This document shows positions 38,679-48,037 of a stretch of 64,000 nucleotides of DNA, in pieces. The stretch comes from Myxococcota bacterium (GTDB taxonomy: Bacteria; Myxococcota_A; Polyangia; Polyangiales; Polyangiaceae). The notes under the pieces were generated by a model. It saw nothing but the letters and a program-made list of their open reading frames with translations, searched no databases and had not been told where the DNA came from. The DNA lies in NCBI GenBank assembly GCA_963169915.1, contig CAUJEM010000008.1, positions 1 to 64,000 on the forward strand, given 5' to 3'. The position numbers and the translations under genes are program-made. Each line of letters starts with the position of its first letter. Position 1 is the stretch's first letter.

Positions 38679-40850
38679 TCACGGCTCGGTGGTGAAGGCC
38701 TCTAGCTTCCAGGCCCCCGAGGCGCTCGCGTAGCCGTCGATGTGCACGAAATAGACGCCTGGCTCCAGCACGAGATCGAGGAAGCTCCGCTCCGGGAGGT
38801 AGCCCGCGGAGCAGGCATCGACGAGCTCCGTGCCTGGACACTCCGGCCCGCGCTTGACCGCCAGCAGCGTGCTGTAAGCGCTCCCTTGCAGGTCGAGCAG
38901 GACACGCCGGCGGCGCGACAGCTCGAGGCGGAGCACCTGGTCGCGCGCGCCGACGGGGCCCTGCCCCCCGAGGTCGCACACCACCGGGTAGTCCGCGTTC
39001 GCGTTGGCGGTGTTGCCCTCGAAGCTCCCGCCCGTCTCCGGGATGCGCACGGCCTCCTCACAGGTGTCCGCGAAGGCGACCCAGGTGGTCCGGGAGGCGG
39101 GGCGCGCCACCGGCGTCAAGGTCACGTCCCCGCCGTAGCTGGCCTCGACGATGGCGCGATAGCTCCCCGCTGCCAGATCTCTCGCGAGCGCGCGCGCGGG
39201 GCTTCGGCTCGCCGAACCGCAGGCGAGGAAGCGCTCCGAGGCGTCGCAGGGCGCGCGGGCGAGGCTGACGAAGCCCACGTCACGGCTGGAGAAGCGCTCG
39301 ACGAGGAGGAGATCCGAGCGCTCGGGGAGCGACACCTCGTACGCGGCGTCCACCGCGCCGAACGAGCAGCTCGGCTGCACGTCGTCCAGGTGCCCCAGCA
39401 GCGACACGCTGGTCGTCTTCCCGAGCGGCGCGGGAGGGGCGCCCACGCAGGTCTCGTCCGCGGGGGCGGGGCTCGGCTCGGACAGCTGGAGCGCCAGATC
39501 CACGTCGATGGGCGCCGTCCCCGAGACGGCGAGGTAGTAGGTCCCCGCGGGGAGCGCCCGCGCCAGCAGCCGCGCCGGATCCCCGGTGGTGCAGGAGCGC
39601 TCTCCCTGCGCGCCGCAGTCGTCGCGCAGGGAGAGCACCGCGAGCCCCACGCCCTCCAGCGTCACCGCGGTCACCTCGACGTCCTGGGTTCGGTCGAGGG
39701 TCAGCCGGTAGACGAGCTCGCCGCCGAATTGGCCGCAGCGGGTCGTGACGTCTCGGGCGGCGTCGACCAGGCGGAGCTGCTCGTGCACCTCGGGATACAG
39801 CTCGCGCGCCGTCCCGCAGGTCTCGTGCACGGGCTTGGGGCTCGCCGGCAAGAACCGGACGCGGGCGTCCAGCGGCGACTCGGAGCTCGTGGCCGCAAAG
39901 ATGGGGACGTAGCCGGCCGGCACCTCGCGCAAGAGGAGGCGAGCGCTGCCCTGGCCGAGCGGCCCCTGACCTCCGAGCGCGCAGCCGAGCTCGCGCCCGG
40001 ACGTGCCACAGGGCTCCACGCTCGCGAGCCCCACCTCGCCGTAGTTGCTGGTCAGCCAGACGTCCAAGTCATAGGGGGCGTCGCTCGGCACCTCCACCGC
40101 CAGCACCAGGTCTCGCCAGGGAGACGTGCTCGGATAGCAGCTCACCGGGTAGTCGAGCCGCGCGGCCGCCGCCGAGAGCCGCACCGTCCCCTCCTGGCGC
40201 ACCTCGAGCGCCGAGACGCAGGTGTCGTACGCCGGGGTGACGCAGTCACCAGGCTCGTCGAGCTCCCCGTCGCAGTCGTCATCCTTGCCGTTGGCGCAGA
40301 TCTCCGGGGCCCCGGAGTGGACGCGCGGATCGGTGTCGTCGCAGTCTCCGCCGCCGGGGCAATTCCAGACCACGTCGCCGTCTCCGTCGGCGTCGCGCGG
40401 CAGCGCCACGCAGCTCCGTGACGCCTCGTCGCAAGCGAAGAAGCTGCACAGCGACTCCCCGGAGCAGTCCACCGGCTCACCCGCTCGACAGCCGAGCGCT
40501 CGGTCACAGCGCTCGGCGCCGTTGCAGTACTCGGTGTCCGCGCAGGCGTCGTGCCGAGGCGTGTGTCGGCACCGCTGGGTGCTCGGATCACACGCGTCCG
40601 TGGTGCAGCCGATGCCGTCGTCGCACTGGGAGTCCAGCGCGCAGGGCTCACCCTCCGGGGCGGCGTCGGTGTCGGCGTCGCCGGTGGCCGCCTCCGTGGC
40701 GGCGTCCTGGCCCGCGGCCCCGCTCGCCCCCTCGTGGCCAGCGTCGAAGGGGTTGACGACGCCTCCCCCCTCGCACCCCCCCGCCAACACCAGGGGCACG
40801 CCCACGAGCGCGAGCAGGCCGAGGAGTCGCGGGAGGCCAGGCTGGAGCAT
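38679..40850 (-). CDS. Large surface lipoprotein with one MopE-like repeat and repeated Cys-rich domains
   Basis: 723 residues from the ATG at 40850; upstream in-frame codons precede the promoter and give no signal peptide. Lipobox LAGGC (about residue 26), then an acidic Asp/Ala linker. A Cys-rich region about 75-180 (CALDSQCDDGIGCTTDAC) includes a MopE-like motif (CANGKDDDCDGELDE). About 520 residues of repeated beta domains follow, each ending in a Cys pair and resembling PPC-type bacterial pre-peptidase domains (LLLREVPAGYVPIFAA; ALPAGTYYLAVSGTAPID; LAAGSYRAIVEASYGGD; LEPGVYFVHIDGYA). No catalytic domain is seen, so a binding or adhesive role is inferred. Confidence 0.8.
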   Translation of the reverse strand: MLQPGLPRLLGLLALVGVPLVLAGGCEGGGVVNPFDAGHEGASGAAGQDAATEAATGDADTDAAPEGEPCALDSQCDDGIGCTTDACDPSTQRCRHTPRHDACADTEYCNGAERCDRALGCRAGEPVDCSGESLCSFFACDEASRSCVALPRDADGDGDVVWNCPGGGDCDDTDPRVHSGAPEICANGKDDDCDGELDEPGDCVTPAYDTCVSALEVRQEGTVRLSAAAARLDYPVSCYPSTSPWRDLVLAVEVPSDAPYDLDVWLTSNYGEVGLASVEPCGTSGRELGCALGGQGPLGQGSARLLLREVPAGYVPIFAATSSESPLDARVRFLPASPKPVHETCGTARELYPEVHEQLRLVDAARDVTTRCGQFGGELVYRLTLDRTQDVEVTAVTLEGVGLAVLSLRDDCGAQGERSCTTGDPARLLARALPAGTYYLAVSGTAPIDVDLALQLSEPSPAPADETCVGAPPAPLGKTTSVSLLGHLDDVQPSCSFGAVDAAYEVSLPERSDLLLVERFSSRDVGFVSLARAPCDASERFLACGSASRSPARALARDLAAGSYRAIVEASYGGDVTLTPVARPASRTTWVAFADTCEEAVRIPETGGSFEGNTANANADYPVVCDLGGQGPVGARDQVLRLELSRRRRVLLDLQGSAYSTLLAVKRGPECPGTELVDACSAGYLPERSFLDLVLEPGVYFVHIDGYASASGAWKLEAFTTEP

Positions 40851-40858
40851 CCGCCCGC

Positions 40859-40864
40859 ATCCTA
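40859..40864 (-). promoter_or_regulatory. Candidate -10 hexamer TAGGAT of a leaderless transcript
   Basis: On the minus strand GCTAGGAT ends 8 nt before the lipoprotein ATG at 40850. This supports that start over longer open frame. Confidence 0.4.
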
Positions 40865-40870
40865 GCCGAG

Positions 40871-42307
40871 GTGCTGAGCAAAGGCCCCCACGCGCGCGGC
40901 GACACTTCGGCCGCCGTCTGTGGCACACTCCTGGCAGTGTCCCCCCACGATCGGCTCACACGCCAGGAACTCAGCTGGCTGCTCGCCCAAGAGGCCCGTG
41001 GCGCGGCCCGTGCGCTGCGCGACGGCGTCTCCCAGCTCCGAGCGCCCTCCAGCCCCCACCTCGAGCTCGGCGGCGCCGCCCCGGTGGAGACGAGCTTGGA
41101 CGCCCTCGACGACGCCATCAACCTCCTGAGCGATCTGCAGTCTTCCACCGCGCCCGGCAAGGGACGCCGCGGGCGGATCGACTTGGCGTCCCTGCTCTGT
41201 GACATCGCCCCAGCCGCACGACTGACCATGACGCCGGGCGCCGGCACCGAGGTCTTCGGTGAAGAGGGCGAGCTGCGACGGCTCTTGCACGTGCTGCTCA
41301 GCCAGAGCGCGCCGGGGGTCCCGCTGGAGCAGGCCACCCCGGACATCTCCATCGGACGCCAAGAGGGGCTCGTGCGCATCGCCCTCCCGCTCGGGCCAGA
41401 TGGCTCCTCGGGCGCGGAGCTCGAGCGGCGTTGGCTGTCTCGCACCGCGGTCCGCCATGGCGGGCACGTGGAGCTCGAGGGCAACGTGCTCGCCTTGCTG
41501 CTGCCCGCCGACGGCGCCAGTGATCAGCGCGAGGTCGCCCAGCTTCGTCGAGAGCTCGAGCAAGCGCAGCAGCTCGGCGAGGCCTACGCGCGTGAGCTCG
41601 CCAGCGTGTTCGCGAGCGCGCCCAGCCCTGCGCCGGCCCTCGCGCCCAGTCAGGAGAGCCGCGAGCGCCTGGAGACCATGGTGGGCAGCGGCGCGGTCCT
41701 CGCCCGCCACCTGCGGCTCTTGGCCGATGCGCTCGACGGCGACGCCAAGCTCGCCGCCAGCGCGCTCGGCGAGACCTCGGAGCTCGCGACCGCGCTCACG
41801 CAGCGGGTGGCGGCGGCGGCCGAGCTCACCCGCGCGGTGGGGCGCATCGGCGCCTGCGCGCTCGACGAAGCGCCCAGCCCCGTGGACCTGTCGGCGCTCT
41901 GCGACGACGTCATCGCCTCGGCCGAGGCGCAGGCGCAGCGCTACGGCGTCAAGATCCACGCTCGGCTCATCCCCTGCCAGCGCACGCTCCCGCGCGCACC
42001 GCTCACCCTCCTCGTCCGCTCCCTGCTCGACCACGGCATCGCGGCGTCACCGCGAGGCTCGGAGGTCTGGCTCCAGCTGGGCGAGCTCCAGGAGGGGCTC
42101 TATCTGCAGATCGAGGACCACGGTCCCACGGTCCCCAGCGGGGCGCGCGCTGGCCTCCTGCGCGGCGTCGCAGATCCAGGAGCGCTCGGTCGCCCCGACA
42201 GCATCGGGCTCATCGTGGGCTTCGCGGCCGCGCGCTACCTGAGCGCGGAGCTCAGCCTCGGTGAGTCGAGCGAGGGGCGCTTCGTGGCGCGGCTTCAGTT
42301 TCCCTGA
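40871..42307 (+). CDS. Degenerate sensor-kinase-like protein with two ATPase-like modules
   Basis: 478 residues from a GTG at 40871; the GTG at 40937 (456 residues) is the alternative start. No transmembrane helix is seen. Two successive modules each have a helical dimerisation-like segment followed by a HATPase-like beta-alpha region: about 30-215 and, after a coiled coil with an Ala/Pro hinge (about 220-255), about 260-478. The N-box Asn is missing (LVRSLLDHGIAASP), the G1 motif reads EDHGPTVP, and the G2 stretch is SIGLIVGFAAA. No H-box His is apparent. ATP hydrolysis or autophosphorylation is therefore doubtful. It precedes a CheY-like gene by 69 nt and may act as its regulator or scaffold. 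Confidence 0.65.
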   Translation: MLSKGPHARGDTSAAVCGTLLAVSPHDRLTRQELSWLLAQEARGAARALRDGVSQLRAPSSPHLELGGAAPVETSLDALDDAINLLSDLQSSTAPGKGRRGRIDLASLLCDIAPAARLTMTPGAGTEVFGEEGELRRLLHVLLSQSAPGVPLEQATPDISIGRQEGLVRIALPLGPDGSSGAELERRWLSRTAVRHGGHVELEGNVLALLLPADGASDQREVAQLRRELEQAQQLGEAYARELASVFASAPSPAPALAPSQESRERLETMVGSGAVLARHLRLLADALDGDAKLAASALGETSELATALTQRVAAAAELTRAVGRIGACALDEAPSPVDLSALCDDVIASAEAQAQRYGVKIHARLIPCQRTLPRAPLTLLVRSLLDHGIAASPRGSEVWLQLGELQEGLYLQIEDHGPTVPSGARAGLLRGVADPGALGRPDSIGLIVGFAAARYLSAELSLGESSEGRFVARLQFP

Positions 42308-42362
42308 GCTCCCCGGGCCGTGAAATGATGCCCTGAGGCGTGCTTTCTGGCGCCCGCTTCGC

Positions 42363-42368
42363 TAGAGT
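42363..42368 (+). promoter_or_regulatory. Candidate -10 hexamer TAGAGT of a leaderless transcript
   Basis: TAGAGT (in GCTAGAGT) ends 8 nt before the ATG at 42377, where no Shine-Dalgarno sequence exists. Confidence 0.4.
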
Positions 42369-42376
42369 CGAGCGCG

Positions 42377-42748
42377 ATGAGAATATTGGTCGTGGAAGAT
42401 CAGGACTCGATCCGCCGGATGATCGAGGCGCTGGTCCAGGCCCGTGGCTACGAGGTCACGGCGGTCTCCTCGGGCGCCAAGGCCCTCGACGTCATCCTCA
42501 CGGCCCCGCACGATCTCGTCCTGCTGGATCTCATGCTCCCTGGGCAGTACGACGGCTTCGAGGTCTGCCGCCGCCTACGCGCGGACCCCAGCACGCGGGC
42601 CATCCCGGTCTTCATCATCAGCGCCATGGATGATCCCGAGTCGCGCCGAAAGGCGACCGAGGCAGGCGCCAACGCGTTTTATACCAAGCCCTTCAGCCCC
42701 ATCGCGCTGCTCAAGGAGATTGAGCGCCTCACGACCGGCAAGGGCTGA
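42377..42748 (+). CDS. Stand-alone response-regulator receiver (CheY-like) protein
   Basis: 123 residues, only a receiver domain. The acidic pair in VVEDQDS, the phospho-acceptor Asp in LVLLDLMLPG (about residue 53), and the conserved Thr/Lys in FYTKPFSP (about 104) are all present, so phosphorylation should be possible. Without an output domain it would signal by protein contact, as in CheY or Spo0F. It follows the degenerate kinase-like protein, which probably cannot be its phosphodonor, so the true kinase is unknown. Confidence 0.9.
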   Translation: MRILVVEDQDSIRRMIEALVQARGYEVTAVSSGAKALDVILTAPHDLVLLDLMLPGQYDGFEVCRRLRADPSTRAIPVFIISAMDDPESRRKATEAGANAFYTKPFSPIALLKEIERLTTGKG

Positions 42749-42766
42749 GCCCCCTCCCCGGGCGTC

Positions 42767-43150
42767 TCAGAGCAAATTCAGGTAGCTGCGTGCCCGCTGC
42801 TCGGCGGCTTCCATCAGCCCGCGAGCTTCGAGCGACGGGATCCTGAGGCGCTCACAGAGCTGGTCCAGCAGCTGCCGCTCTTTTTCTTGCTGCTCACCAT
42901 CGATGAAGGTGATGAGCACGGCGTGCTGGAGGAGCACGCGCCGATCGTCGTAGCTCAGCTCCGTGATGGGGACGTCCTCCAGCGTGCGCGGCTCTTGCGC
43001 GTACAGCCTCAGCTCGGCGGCTTCACTGGGGCTCGCCCCGAAGGCCTCGAGCAGCGCGTCGATCACCTCGGCCTCTTCTTTGGCGACCCGGCCATCGGCC
43101 CACGCCACGCTCACCAGCCCCCGCAAGATCGCCATGTTTTGCTCGTGCAT
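42767..43150 (-). CDS. TerB-like protein
   Basis: 127 residues from the ATG at 43150, preceded by GGGGAG about 10 nt upstream; a TTG at 43168 is the alternative. All-helical with TerB signatures: WADGRVAKEEAEVIDAL near the N-terminus and ITFIDGEQQEKERQLL near residue 95. TerB was named from tellurite resistance, but most family members act in poorly defined stress or membrane-linked complexes. The same domain occurs twice in the phosphatase at 4463-6154. It is convergent with the CheY-like gene. Confidence 0.8.
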   Translation of the reverse strand: MHEQNMAILRGLVSVAWADGRVAKEEAEVIDALLEAFGASPSEAAELRLYAQEPRTLEDVPITELSYDDRRVLLQHAVLITFIDGEQQEKERQLLDQLCERLRIPSLEARGLMEAAEQRARSYLNLL

Positions 43151-43182
43151 GGCGTCGATGCTCCCCAAAATCGACGGCTACG

Positions 43183-44325
43183 TCAACGTGCTGGCGGGGG
43201 CGCCGGGCTCAGCTCCACGCCCGCCAGCAGCTTCAAGCCAGCGCGCAGTTCCTCGCTCTCCAGCGTGCCCTGGACCTCGAAGCGGCTCACCAGATCTTCC
43301 ACGCGGCTCCGCCGCTGCGGGAGCCGTGCGCTCAGATCCGCGACGCTCTGCGCCGGGGGCGCCGGCGGCTCCACCTCGACCGGGGGCGCCGACGCCTCCA
43401 CCTCGACCGGAGGCGCCGACGCCTCCAGCTCGACCGGACCCGCCGACACCTCCAGCTCGACCGGACCCGCCGACGCCTCCACCTCGACCGGACCCGCCGA
43501 CGCCTCCACCTCGACCGGACCCGCCGACGCCTCCACCTCGGGCAGGCCCGCCGGTGCCTCCGCCGCAGCCGGGGCCGCCGACGGCTCGGCAGCGGCCACT
43601 GGTGCGGACGCCACGAGGGATGTCGCCGCGGCGAGCTCTGGCTCCGCCGGCACCTCCACCGGCGGCGCCTCGACCGTCCACTCTGCGTCCTCGTCGCCGC
43701 CCTCGAAGGTCTGCACCTCGAGCCGAGTCGCCTCGAGCTCCGCCGCGTCGAGCGCCGGCTCCGGGTCGAGCGAGTCCACGGAGTAGATCCTGGGCGTGGG
43801 CGTCGGAGCGACGGCGAGCGGCGGCGCGGACGCAGGCTGCGGGCCAGCGCTCGCCGAGCCCGATCCCTGGGGCAGCGCGACGGGCGCTGCCACGGGCAGG
43901 GCCGGGGCCGGCCCAGCAGCGACGGCGCGCGCCGTCTCGCGGTAGAGACGCGCCAAGGCGCGTCGCGCCGCCGCCGGGTTGGAGGGGATGAGCGCCGCGC
44001 GGAGCTGCTGGGCCAAGCCCTCGATCGAGGGATGGTCGGTCGCGGCGATGCGCTGCAAGGAGCTCCCCACGGAGCTCGAGGCGGCGAGCAAGGCATCGAG
44101 CCATGCCCCCAGCTCGGCCACGACCTCACGCGGCGCGCACGCCTCGCCGCCACCGAGGTGGAGCGTGCCATCCTCCCGGAGCTCCGTGTCCTCCGGGCGG
44201 ATCCGGCGAGGGAGCTCGGCGAGCTGCTCGGCCGCCGCGAGGACGAGCTGCCCCGACATCTCCCCCACGAGCGCGGCGCGGCGGGCGCGCGCCGCGGCCA
44301 GGACGTGATCGAGCCGTACTGTCAT
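43183..44325 (-). CDS. Protein with nonapeptide repeats, unknown function
   Basis: 380 residues, no signal peptide. The N-terminal domain of about 135 residues is helical and charged ([34 protein letters not shown]). Then follow a Pro/Ala linker, an acidic segment, and seven copies of a nonapeptide of the type VEVEASAGP (about residues 258-320). The C-terminus is a short basic helical segment ([20 protein letters not shown]). The repeats probably make an extended acidic spacer. Its ATG overlaps the hisF stop (ATGA) and has an AGGAG site inside hisF, so the two are coupled. No family is recognised. Confidence 0.65.
   Translation of the reverse strand: MTVRLDHVLAAARARRAALVGEMSGQLVLAAAEQLAELPRRIRPEDTELREDGTLHLGGGEACAPREVVAELGAWLDALLAASSSVGSSLQRIAATDHPSIEGLAQQLRAALIPSNPAAARRALARLYRETARAVAAGPAPALPVAAPVALPQGSGSASAGPQPASAPPLAVAPTPTPRIYSVDSLDPEPALDAAELEATRLEVQTFEGGDEDAEWTVEAPPVEVPAEPELAAATSLVASAPVAAAEPSAAPAAAEAPAGLPEVEASAGPVEVEASAGPVEVEASAGPVELEVSAGPVELEASAPPVEVEASAPPVEVEPPAPPAQSVADLSARLPQRRSRVEDLVSRFEVQGTLESEELRAGLKLLAGVELSPAPPPAR
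43364..43552. repeat. 27-bp tandem repeat, seven copies
   Basis: Seven consecutive 27-bp units of the type GACGCCTCCACCTCGACCGG plus ACCCGCC run from 43364 to 43552 without a gap. They encode VEVEASAGP and close variants in the minus-strand gene. The central copies are nearly identical and the outer ones more diverged, as expected for repeated unequal exchange. Confidence 0.93.
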
Positions 44326-45089
44326 GTCTTTACTCCTCTGACGACGACGCCCGCCTCGGCGAGGAAGCGCTTCGCCTCGGCGATGGTGACGGTGCCCTCG
44401 TGAAAAATGGAGGCGGCGAGCGCGGCGTCGGCGCCGCCCAGGGTCAAGCCCTCCCGCAGGTGCTCGAGGCTGCCGACCCCTCCCGAGGCGATCACCGGGA
44501 TCTTCGCGGCGTCGACGACGGCGCGCAGGAGCGGCAGGTCATAGCCGGCGCGGGTCCCGTCCCGGTCCATGCTGGTCAGGAGGATCTCCCCGGCCCCGAG
44601 CTGCGCGAGCCGCGCCGCCCACCCCACGGCGTCGACCCCGGTCGCGCGCCGCCCACCGTGCGTGAACACCTCCCAGCGCCCCTCGGCGACCTGCTTGGCA
44701 TCGACGGCCGCCACGATCGCCTGCCTCCCCCAGACGCCCGCGGCCTCCTCGATGAGCCCCGGGTCGTCGAGCGCAGCGGAGTTGATGCTGACCTTGTCGG
44801 CCCCGGCGTCGAGGAGCGCGCGGATGTCGGCCAGCGTGCGGACCCCGCCCCCCACCGTCAGGGGCGTGAACACGACCGCCGCGGTCTGCTCGATGACGTC
44901 GAGGAGCGCGCGGCGGCTCTCCTGCGAGGCCATGATGTCGAGGAAGGTCAGCTCATCGGCGCCGTCGGCGTCGTAGCGTCGGGCGCACTCTACCGGATCG
45001 CCTGCGTCTCTCAGTCCGACGAAGTTCACCCCCTTGACCACGCGACCCGCGCGCACGTCGAGGCAGGGGATGATTCGCTTGGCGAGCAT
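44322..45089 (-). CDS. hisF: Imidazole glycerol phosphate synthase cyclase subunit HisF
   Basis: 255 residues, a (beta/alpha)8 barrel of normal length. With HisH it converts PRFAR and ammonia to IGP and AICAR in histidine biosynthesis. The N-terminus [18 protein letters not shown] carries the first catalytic Asp (CLDV) and [12 protein letters not shown] the second; phosphate-binding GGGVRT and ASGGVGS loops are present. The ATG at 45089 matches the family start, while the longer open frame upstream does not. The other his genes, including hisH, are absent from the neighbourhood. It is coupled to the downstream repeat-protein gene. Confidence 0.95.
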   Translation of the reverse strand: MLAKRIIPCLDVRAGRVVKGVNFVGLRDAGDPVECARRYDADGADELTFLDIMASQESRRALLDVIEQTAAVVFTPLTVGGGVRTLADIRALLDAGADKVSINSAALDDPGLIEEAAGVWGRQAIVAAVDAKQVAEGRWEVFTHGGRRATGVDAVGWAARLAQLGAGEILLTSMDRDGTRAGYDLPLLRAVVDAAKIPVIASGGVGSLEHLREGLTLGGADAALAASIFHEGTVTIAEAKRFLAEAGVVVRGVKT

Positions 45090-45168
45090 CCTGGCCCTCA
45101 TAGCCAAGTCACTCGGCTTGGGACAAAGACCTTGCACCCAAAAGGCCAGCATCCCTACCCATCCGAGC

Positions 45169-45174
45169 TATGTT
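45169..45174 (+). promoter_or_regulatory. Candidate -10 hexamer TATGTT of a leaderless transcript
   Basis: TATGTT (in GCTATGTT) ends 8 nt before the ATG at 45183. It supports that start, which also begins directly with the zinc ribbon. Confidence 0.4.
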
Positions 45175-45182
45175 CCTTCGGC

Positions 45183-46760
45183 ATGCCCTGGTGCCCTCAC
45201 TGCCGCGTGGATGACGCCTCTTCGCGGGCTACCTGCCAGCGCTGCGGGCGGCGCTACGAGGCGCCCCTCGCGCTCGGGGAGCGGCTCCGGCTCGCGGCGG
45301 CGAGGCCTCCCCCAGCGCCTCGGGCGACGCGCCTCGGGCACGGCCTCGACCCTCTGGAGCAGCGCCCCCGCGGCCACCGGGGCACGCTGCTCGGCTACGT
45401 GGCCCCGGAGGACGCCCCCAGCCCGAGCCGGCCTCCGGGGCCCAGCCCCTCGGCCGCGCCGGCTCCCTCCCCGGCGAGCGTGAGCGCCGAGGGGCTGCCC
45501 GCCTCATCACGGGCTCGACGGCGGCGGGGCGAGGTCCCCGCCGCACCTCGGATCGCCTCCCCCACGCTCCCCAGCCCCTCCGGGGGACGCACGACGTGGC
45601 GCTGGCTGCTCGTCCCGCTGCTCCTGAGCCTCGGCCTGGCGCTGGGCGTTGGGTACCGCTGGTCGCGCCCGGGCCCGGTCAGCGCCACCGTCCTCGACGG
45701 ACAGGAGGGCGGGCAGCTGCTCGAGCTGCGCTGTCCTAGCTGCCCGCCCGGCAGCCAGCTCGCGCTCGAAGGCGCACCGGTCAGCGTCGTGGAGGGGCGA
45801 GCCCTCTCGAGGCTGCGCGCACCGCTCGAGCCGGGGCGTCATCGCCTGCAGCTCCAGCTCGCGAAGGGCCACGGAGCGCTCGAGCCGCTGTCGCTCACGG
45901 TGGACGTCTCCCACCGCTGGAGCGTCGACCTCGCCGAGCTCGACTCCGCCGAGCCGGCGCTCCGGATCCGGCTCTCGGCGCACCCCGACGGCCGCGCGCT
46001 CCTCGACGGCGCGGCGCTCGAGCTCGGCGCCTCCGGGGTGGCCGAGCGGCGCGTCTCACTCCGCGCCGCCCTCGAGGGGCCCGCCGAGACGACCCAGCGC
46101 CTCAGCCTCCGCTACCCTTGGGAGCTTCGCTTTCCCGGCGGCGCTCCCCTCACGGGCAAGCTGACCACCGCGCTGAACGTCACCCCGCTCGTCATCGAAG
46201 CTCCCGGGACGCACGTCGTGACGGACGCCACCACCTTCATGCTCGCGGGGCGCACGCTCCCTGGCGCGCACGTCACGGCGGGGGGACACCCGCTCACCGT
46301 CGACACGACGGGGCGCTTCGCGCAGCGCATGAACATCTCTAGCGTCGGTGACGTGACGCTCTCGGTCCGAGCCAAGGCGGCGCAGCAGGCCCCACGCACC
46401 GTCGACGTGCTCGTCAGCCGGGTCGAGCGGCTGAGCGAGGCCGCAGCGCGCTGGCGTGAAGGCGCGCTCCGCGACTACTCCGAGCTGACGCGCGATCCGG
46501 AGCCCACCGCCGGGGCGCGCGTCGCCCTCGACGGCACGCTCCGCGAGGTCACCCTGCTCGGACACCACAGCAGCCTCCTGCTCGAGGTCACGCGTGGCTG
46601 CCCCGGCGCCCCCTGTCGGGTCCGCTTGTACTACGGCGCCCCCTCCCCCGCCCCGGCGGGCAGGGCGGTCAGCGCCTACGGCCGCTTGCGGGCGCGGCGC
46701 GACTGGCAAGAGCCGCGCGTCCCCAGCGTGGACGCCCTCTTCTTGCTGGAGAAGCGCTGA
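45183..46760 (+). CDS. Zinc-ribbon single-pass membrane protein, unknown function
   Basis: 525 residues. The N-terminus is a zinc-ribbon (CPHC about residues 4-7, CQRC about 18-21), followed by a Pro/Ser/Arg-rich cytoplasmic stretch. One transmembrane helix lies about 140-157 (WRWLLVPLLLSLGLALGVGY). The periplasmic part (about 165-525) is beta-rich, including LELRCPSCPPGSQLALEG and PEGA-like turns (LEPGRHRLQLQL), and a later OB-like region with a Cys pair (RGCPGAPCRVRLYYG). The start is fixed by the ribbon at the extreme N-terminus and the upstream -10 box. It overlaps the next gene by one base, so both are probably co-translated. Function not recognised. Confidence 0.7.
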   Translation: MPWCPHCRVDDASSRATCQRCGRRYEAPLALGERLRLAAARPPPAPRATRLGHGLDPLEQRPRGHRGTLLGYVAPEDAPSPSRPPGPSPSAAPAPSPASVSAEGLPASSRARRRRGEVPAAPRIASPTLPSPSGGRTTWRWLLVPLLLSLGLALGVGYRWSRPGPVSATVLDGQEGGQLLELRCPSCPPGSQLALEGAPVSVVEGRALSRLRAPLEPGRHRLQLQLAKGHGALEPLSLTVDVSHRWSVDLAELDSAEPALRIRLSAHPDGRALLDGAALELGASGVAERRVSLRAALEGPAETTQRLSLRYPWELRFPGGAPLTGKLTTALNVTPLVIEAPGTHVVTDATTFMLAGRTLPGAHVTAGGHPLTVDTTGRFAQRMNISSVGDVTLSVRAKAAQQAPRTVDVLVSRVERLSEAAARWREGALRDYSELTRDPEPTAGARVALDGTLREVTLLGHHSSLLLEVTRGCPGAPCRVRLYYGAPSPAPAGRAVSAYGRLRARRDWQEPRVPSVDALFLLEKR

Positions 46761-47962
46761 TGCGAGGCCTCCTCCCTGCGGTCGCGGCGTGGCTCGCGCT
46801 GCTCACCACCTCCGGCACGGCGCACGAGCGCGCGCACGCGCTCGATCCCAGCCGCCCCCAGCGCCGCGCCGTTGGGCCCCCACGCGGCGCTGCGCCGCAA
46901 GCGCGCCTCGACGGCGCTCGGCGTGGGCTCAGCGCGCTCCCTCTCCCCCACCAGCCGCGGCTCGTGCGGAGGCTGCGGCTGCCAGCGGCGCTCTCCCAGC
47001 CCCTCGCCGTGGCCGACGGTGGGCGCCTGAGCCTCCCCAGCGCCGGACCGGAGCTGCTAGAGCTCGAGCCCGGGGGCCGGCTGGCCTGGCGGGCGGCGCT
47101 CAGCGACGGCCCCAGCGTCGTGGAGGGCACGCTCATGGGCTCGGGCGCGCGCGTCTCCCTGCTCGCGTCGGGGCTCCTGGGGCTCCACGCGCCGACCACC
47201 GGCGTCGCCAGGGCCGTTCAGCTCCCCCTGGAGCCCGCACCCCACGTCTCGCCGCTCGCGCTCTCCGATGGGACCTTGGCCCTCGCGGGGCGCCGGGAGG
47301 TGCTCATCGTGGACGACACGCCGAGCGTCCTCGCCCGCGCCACGCTGACGGCGGCGCCCCACACGCTGCTCGAGGTCGACGGCGCCGTCATCGTCGTCCA
47401 GCAGGATGGCAGCCTCTGGCGCTGGCAGCCGCCCCGCTCGCCGCGCCTCGTGCGTCGGCTGGGCCTCACGCCGCTGATCGCGGCGCGCTGCGGCGCCGCC
47501 CGCGTGTGCGTCGCCGTGCCACCCTCGACCCTGCTCGAGGTGGAGCTCGACGAGGGGCTCGTCAAGGCCCGCGTCGACGTCGAGCCGCGGCGACTCCAGC
47601 CCTTGCTCGCCATCTCTCGGGAGGACGGCTGTTGGCTCCTCACGGCCGATCGGACGCTGGCGCGCTACGACGCGGGCGGCTCGGAGCGCTGGCGCACTCG
47701 GCTCGAGCCCGCGCAGGGCACGTCGAGCTCGTCGGCTCCGGGCGCGCCCCTCGCGCCGCCCTTGCTCGCGGACACCACCGGGAGGCTCGCGGTGCTCCTA
47801 CCGAGCGAGCCGCTGCGCATCCTGACCCCCGAGGGTGCGCCCCTGCTCGCCGAGGACGTGAGCTGCGCCGACCCCATCGCGGTGGCCCCCCTCGGCCCAA
47901 GGCGGCTCGTCGTGGCCTGCCGCTCCGGGGAGCTGCTGCTCGTGGGGGACGCCGCCCCCTGA
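46760..47962 (+). CDS. Exported beta-propeller-like protein
   Basis: 400 residues starting in the stop codon of the zinc-ribbon protein gene (TGATG). A signal peptide spans residues 1-21 or so. The body shows repeated short beta-strand units with glycine turns, consistent with a PQQ-like or WD40-like beta-propeller (LELEPGGRLAWRAAL; VVQQDGSLWRWQP; LARYDAGGSERWRTRLEP; LLLVGD). No PQQ ligand or catalytic residues can be assigned, so it is likely a binding scaffold, perhaps for its upstream membrane partner. Confidence 0.65.
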   Translation: MRGLLPAVAAWLALLTTSGTAHERAHALDPSRPQRRAVGPPRGAAPQARLDGARRGLSALPLPHQPRLVRRLRLPAALSQPLAVADGGRLSLPSAGPELLELEPGGRLAWRAALSDGPSVVEGTLMGSGARVSLLASGLLGLHAPTTGVARAVQLPLEPAPHVSPLALSDGTLALAGRREVLIVDDTPSVLARATLTAAPHTLLEVDGAVIVVQQDGSLWRWQPPRSPRLVRRLGLTPLIAARCGAARVCVAVPPSTLLEVELDEGLVKARVDVEPRRLQPLLAISREDGCWLLTADRTLARYDAGGSERWRTRLEPAQGTSSSSAPGAPLAPPLLADTTGRLAVLLPSEPLRILTPEGAPLLAEDVSCADPIAVAPLGPRRLVVACRSGELLLVGDAAP

Positions 47963-48037
47963 GCCGGGCGAGCCCTCGCCCCGGCGCTGCAGGCGCGCTC
48001 CCCCGAGGTGCCCCTGGCGCTTCCGCAACGTGAGGTT

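Noticed and set aside
40921-40936. A sigma-54-like site TGGCAC-N5-TGGCA before the degenerate kinase gene
   Set aside because: The -12 element lacks the TTGC core and would place the start of transcription inside or past the GTG at 40937. It is probably chance.
43364-43552. The seven 27-bp repeats as a CRISPR array
   Set aside because: Units are contiguous without spacers, are in frame with the gene, and encode a nonapeptide. No cas genes occur.
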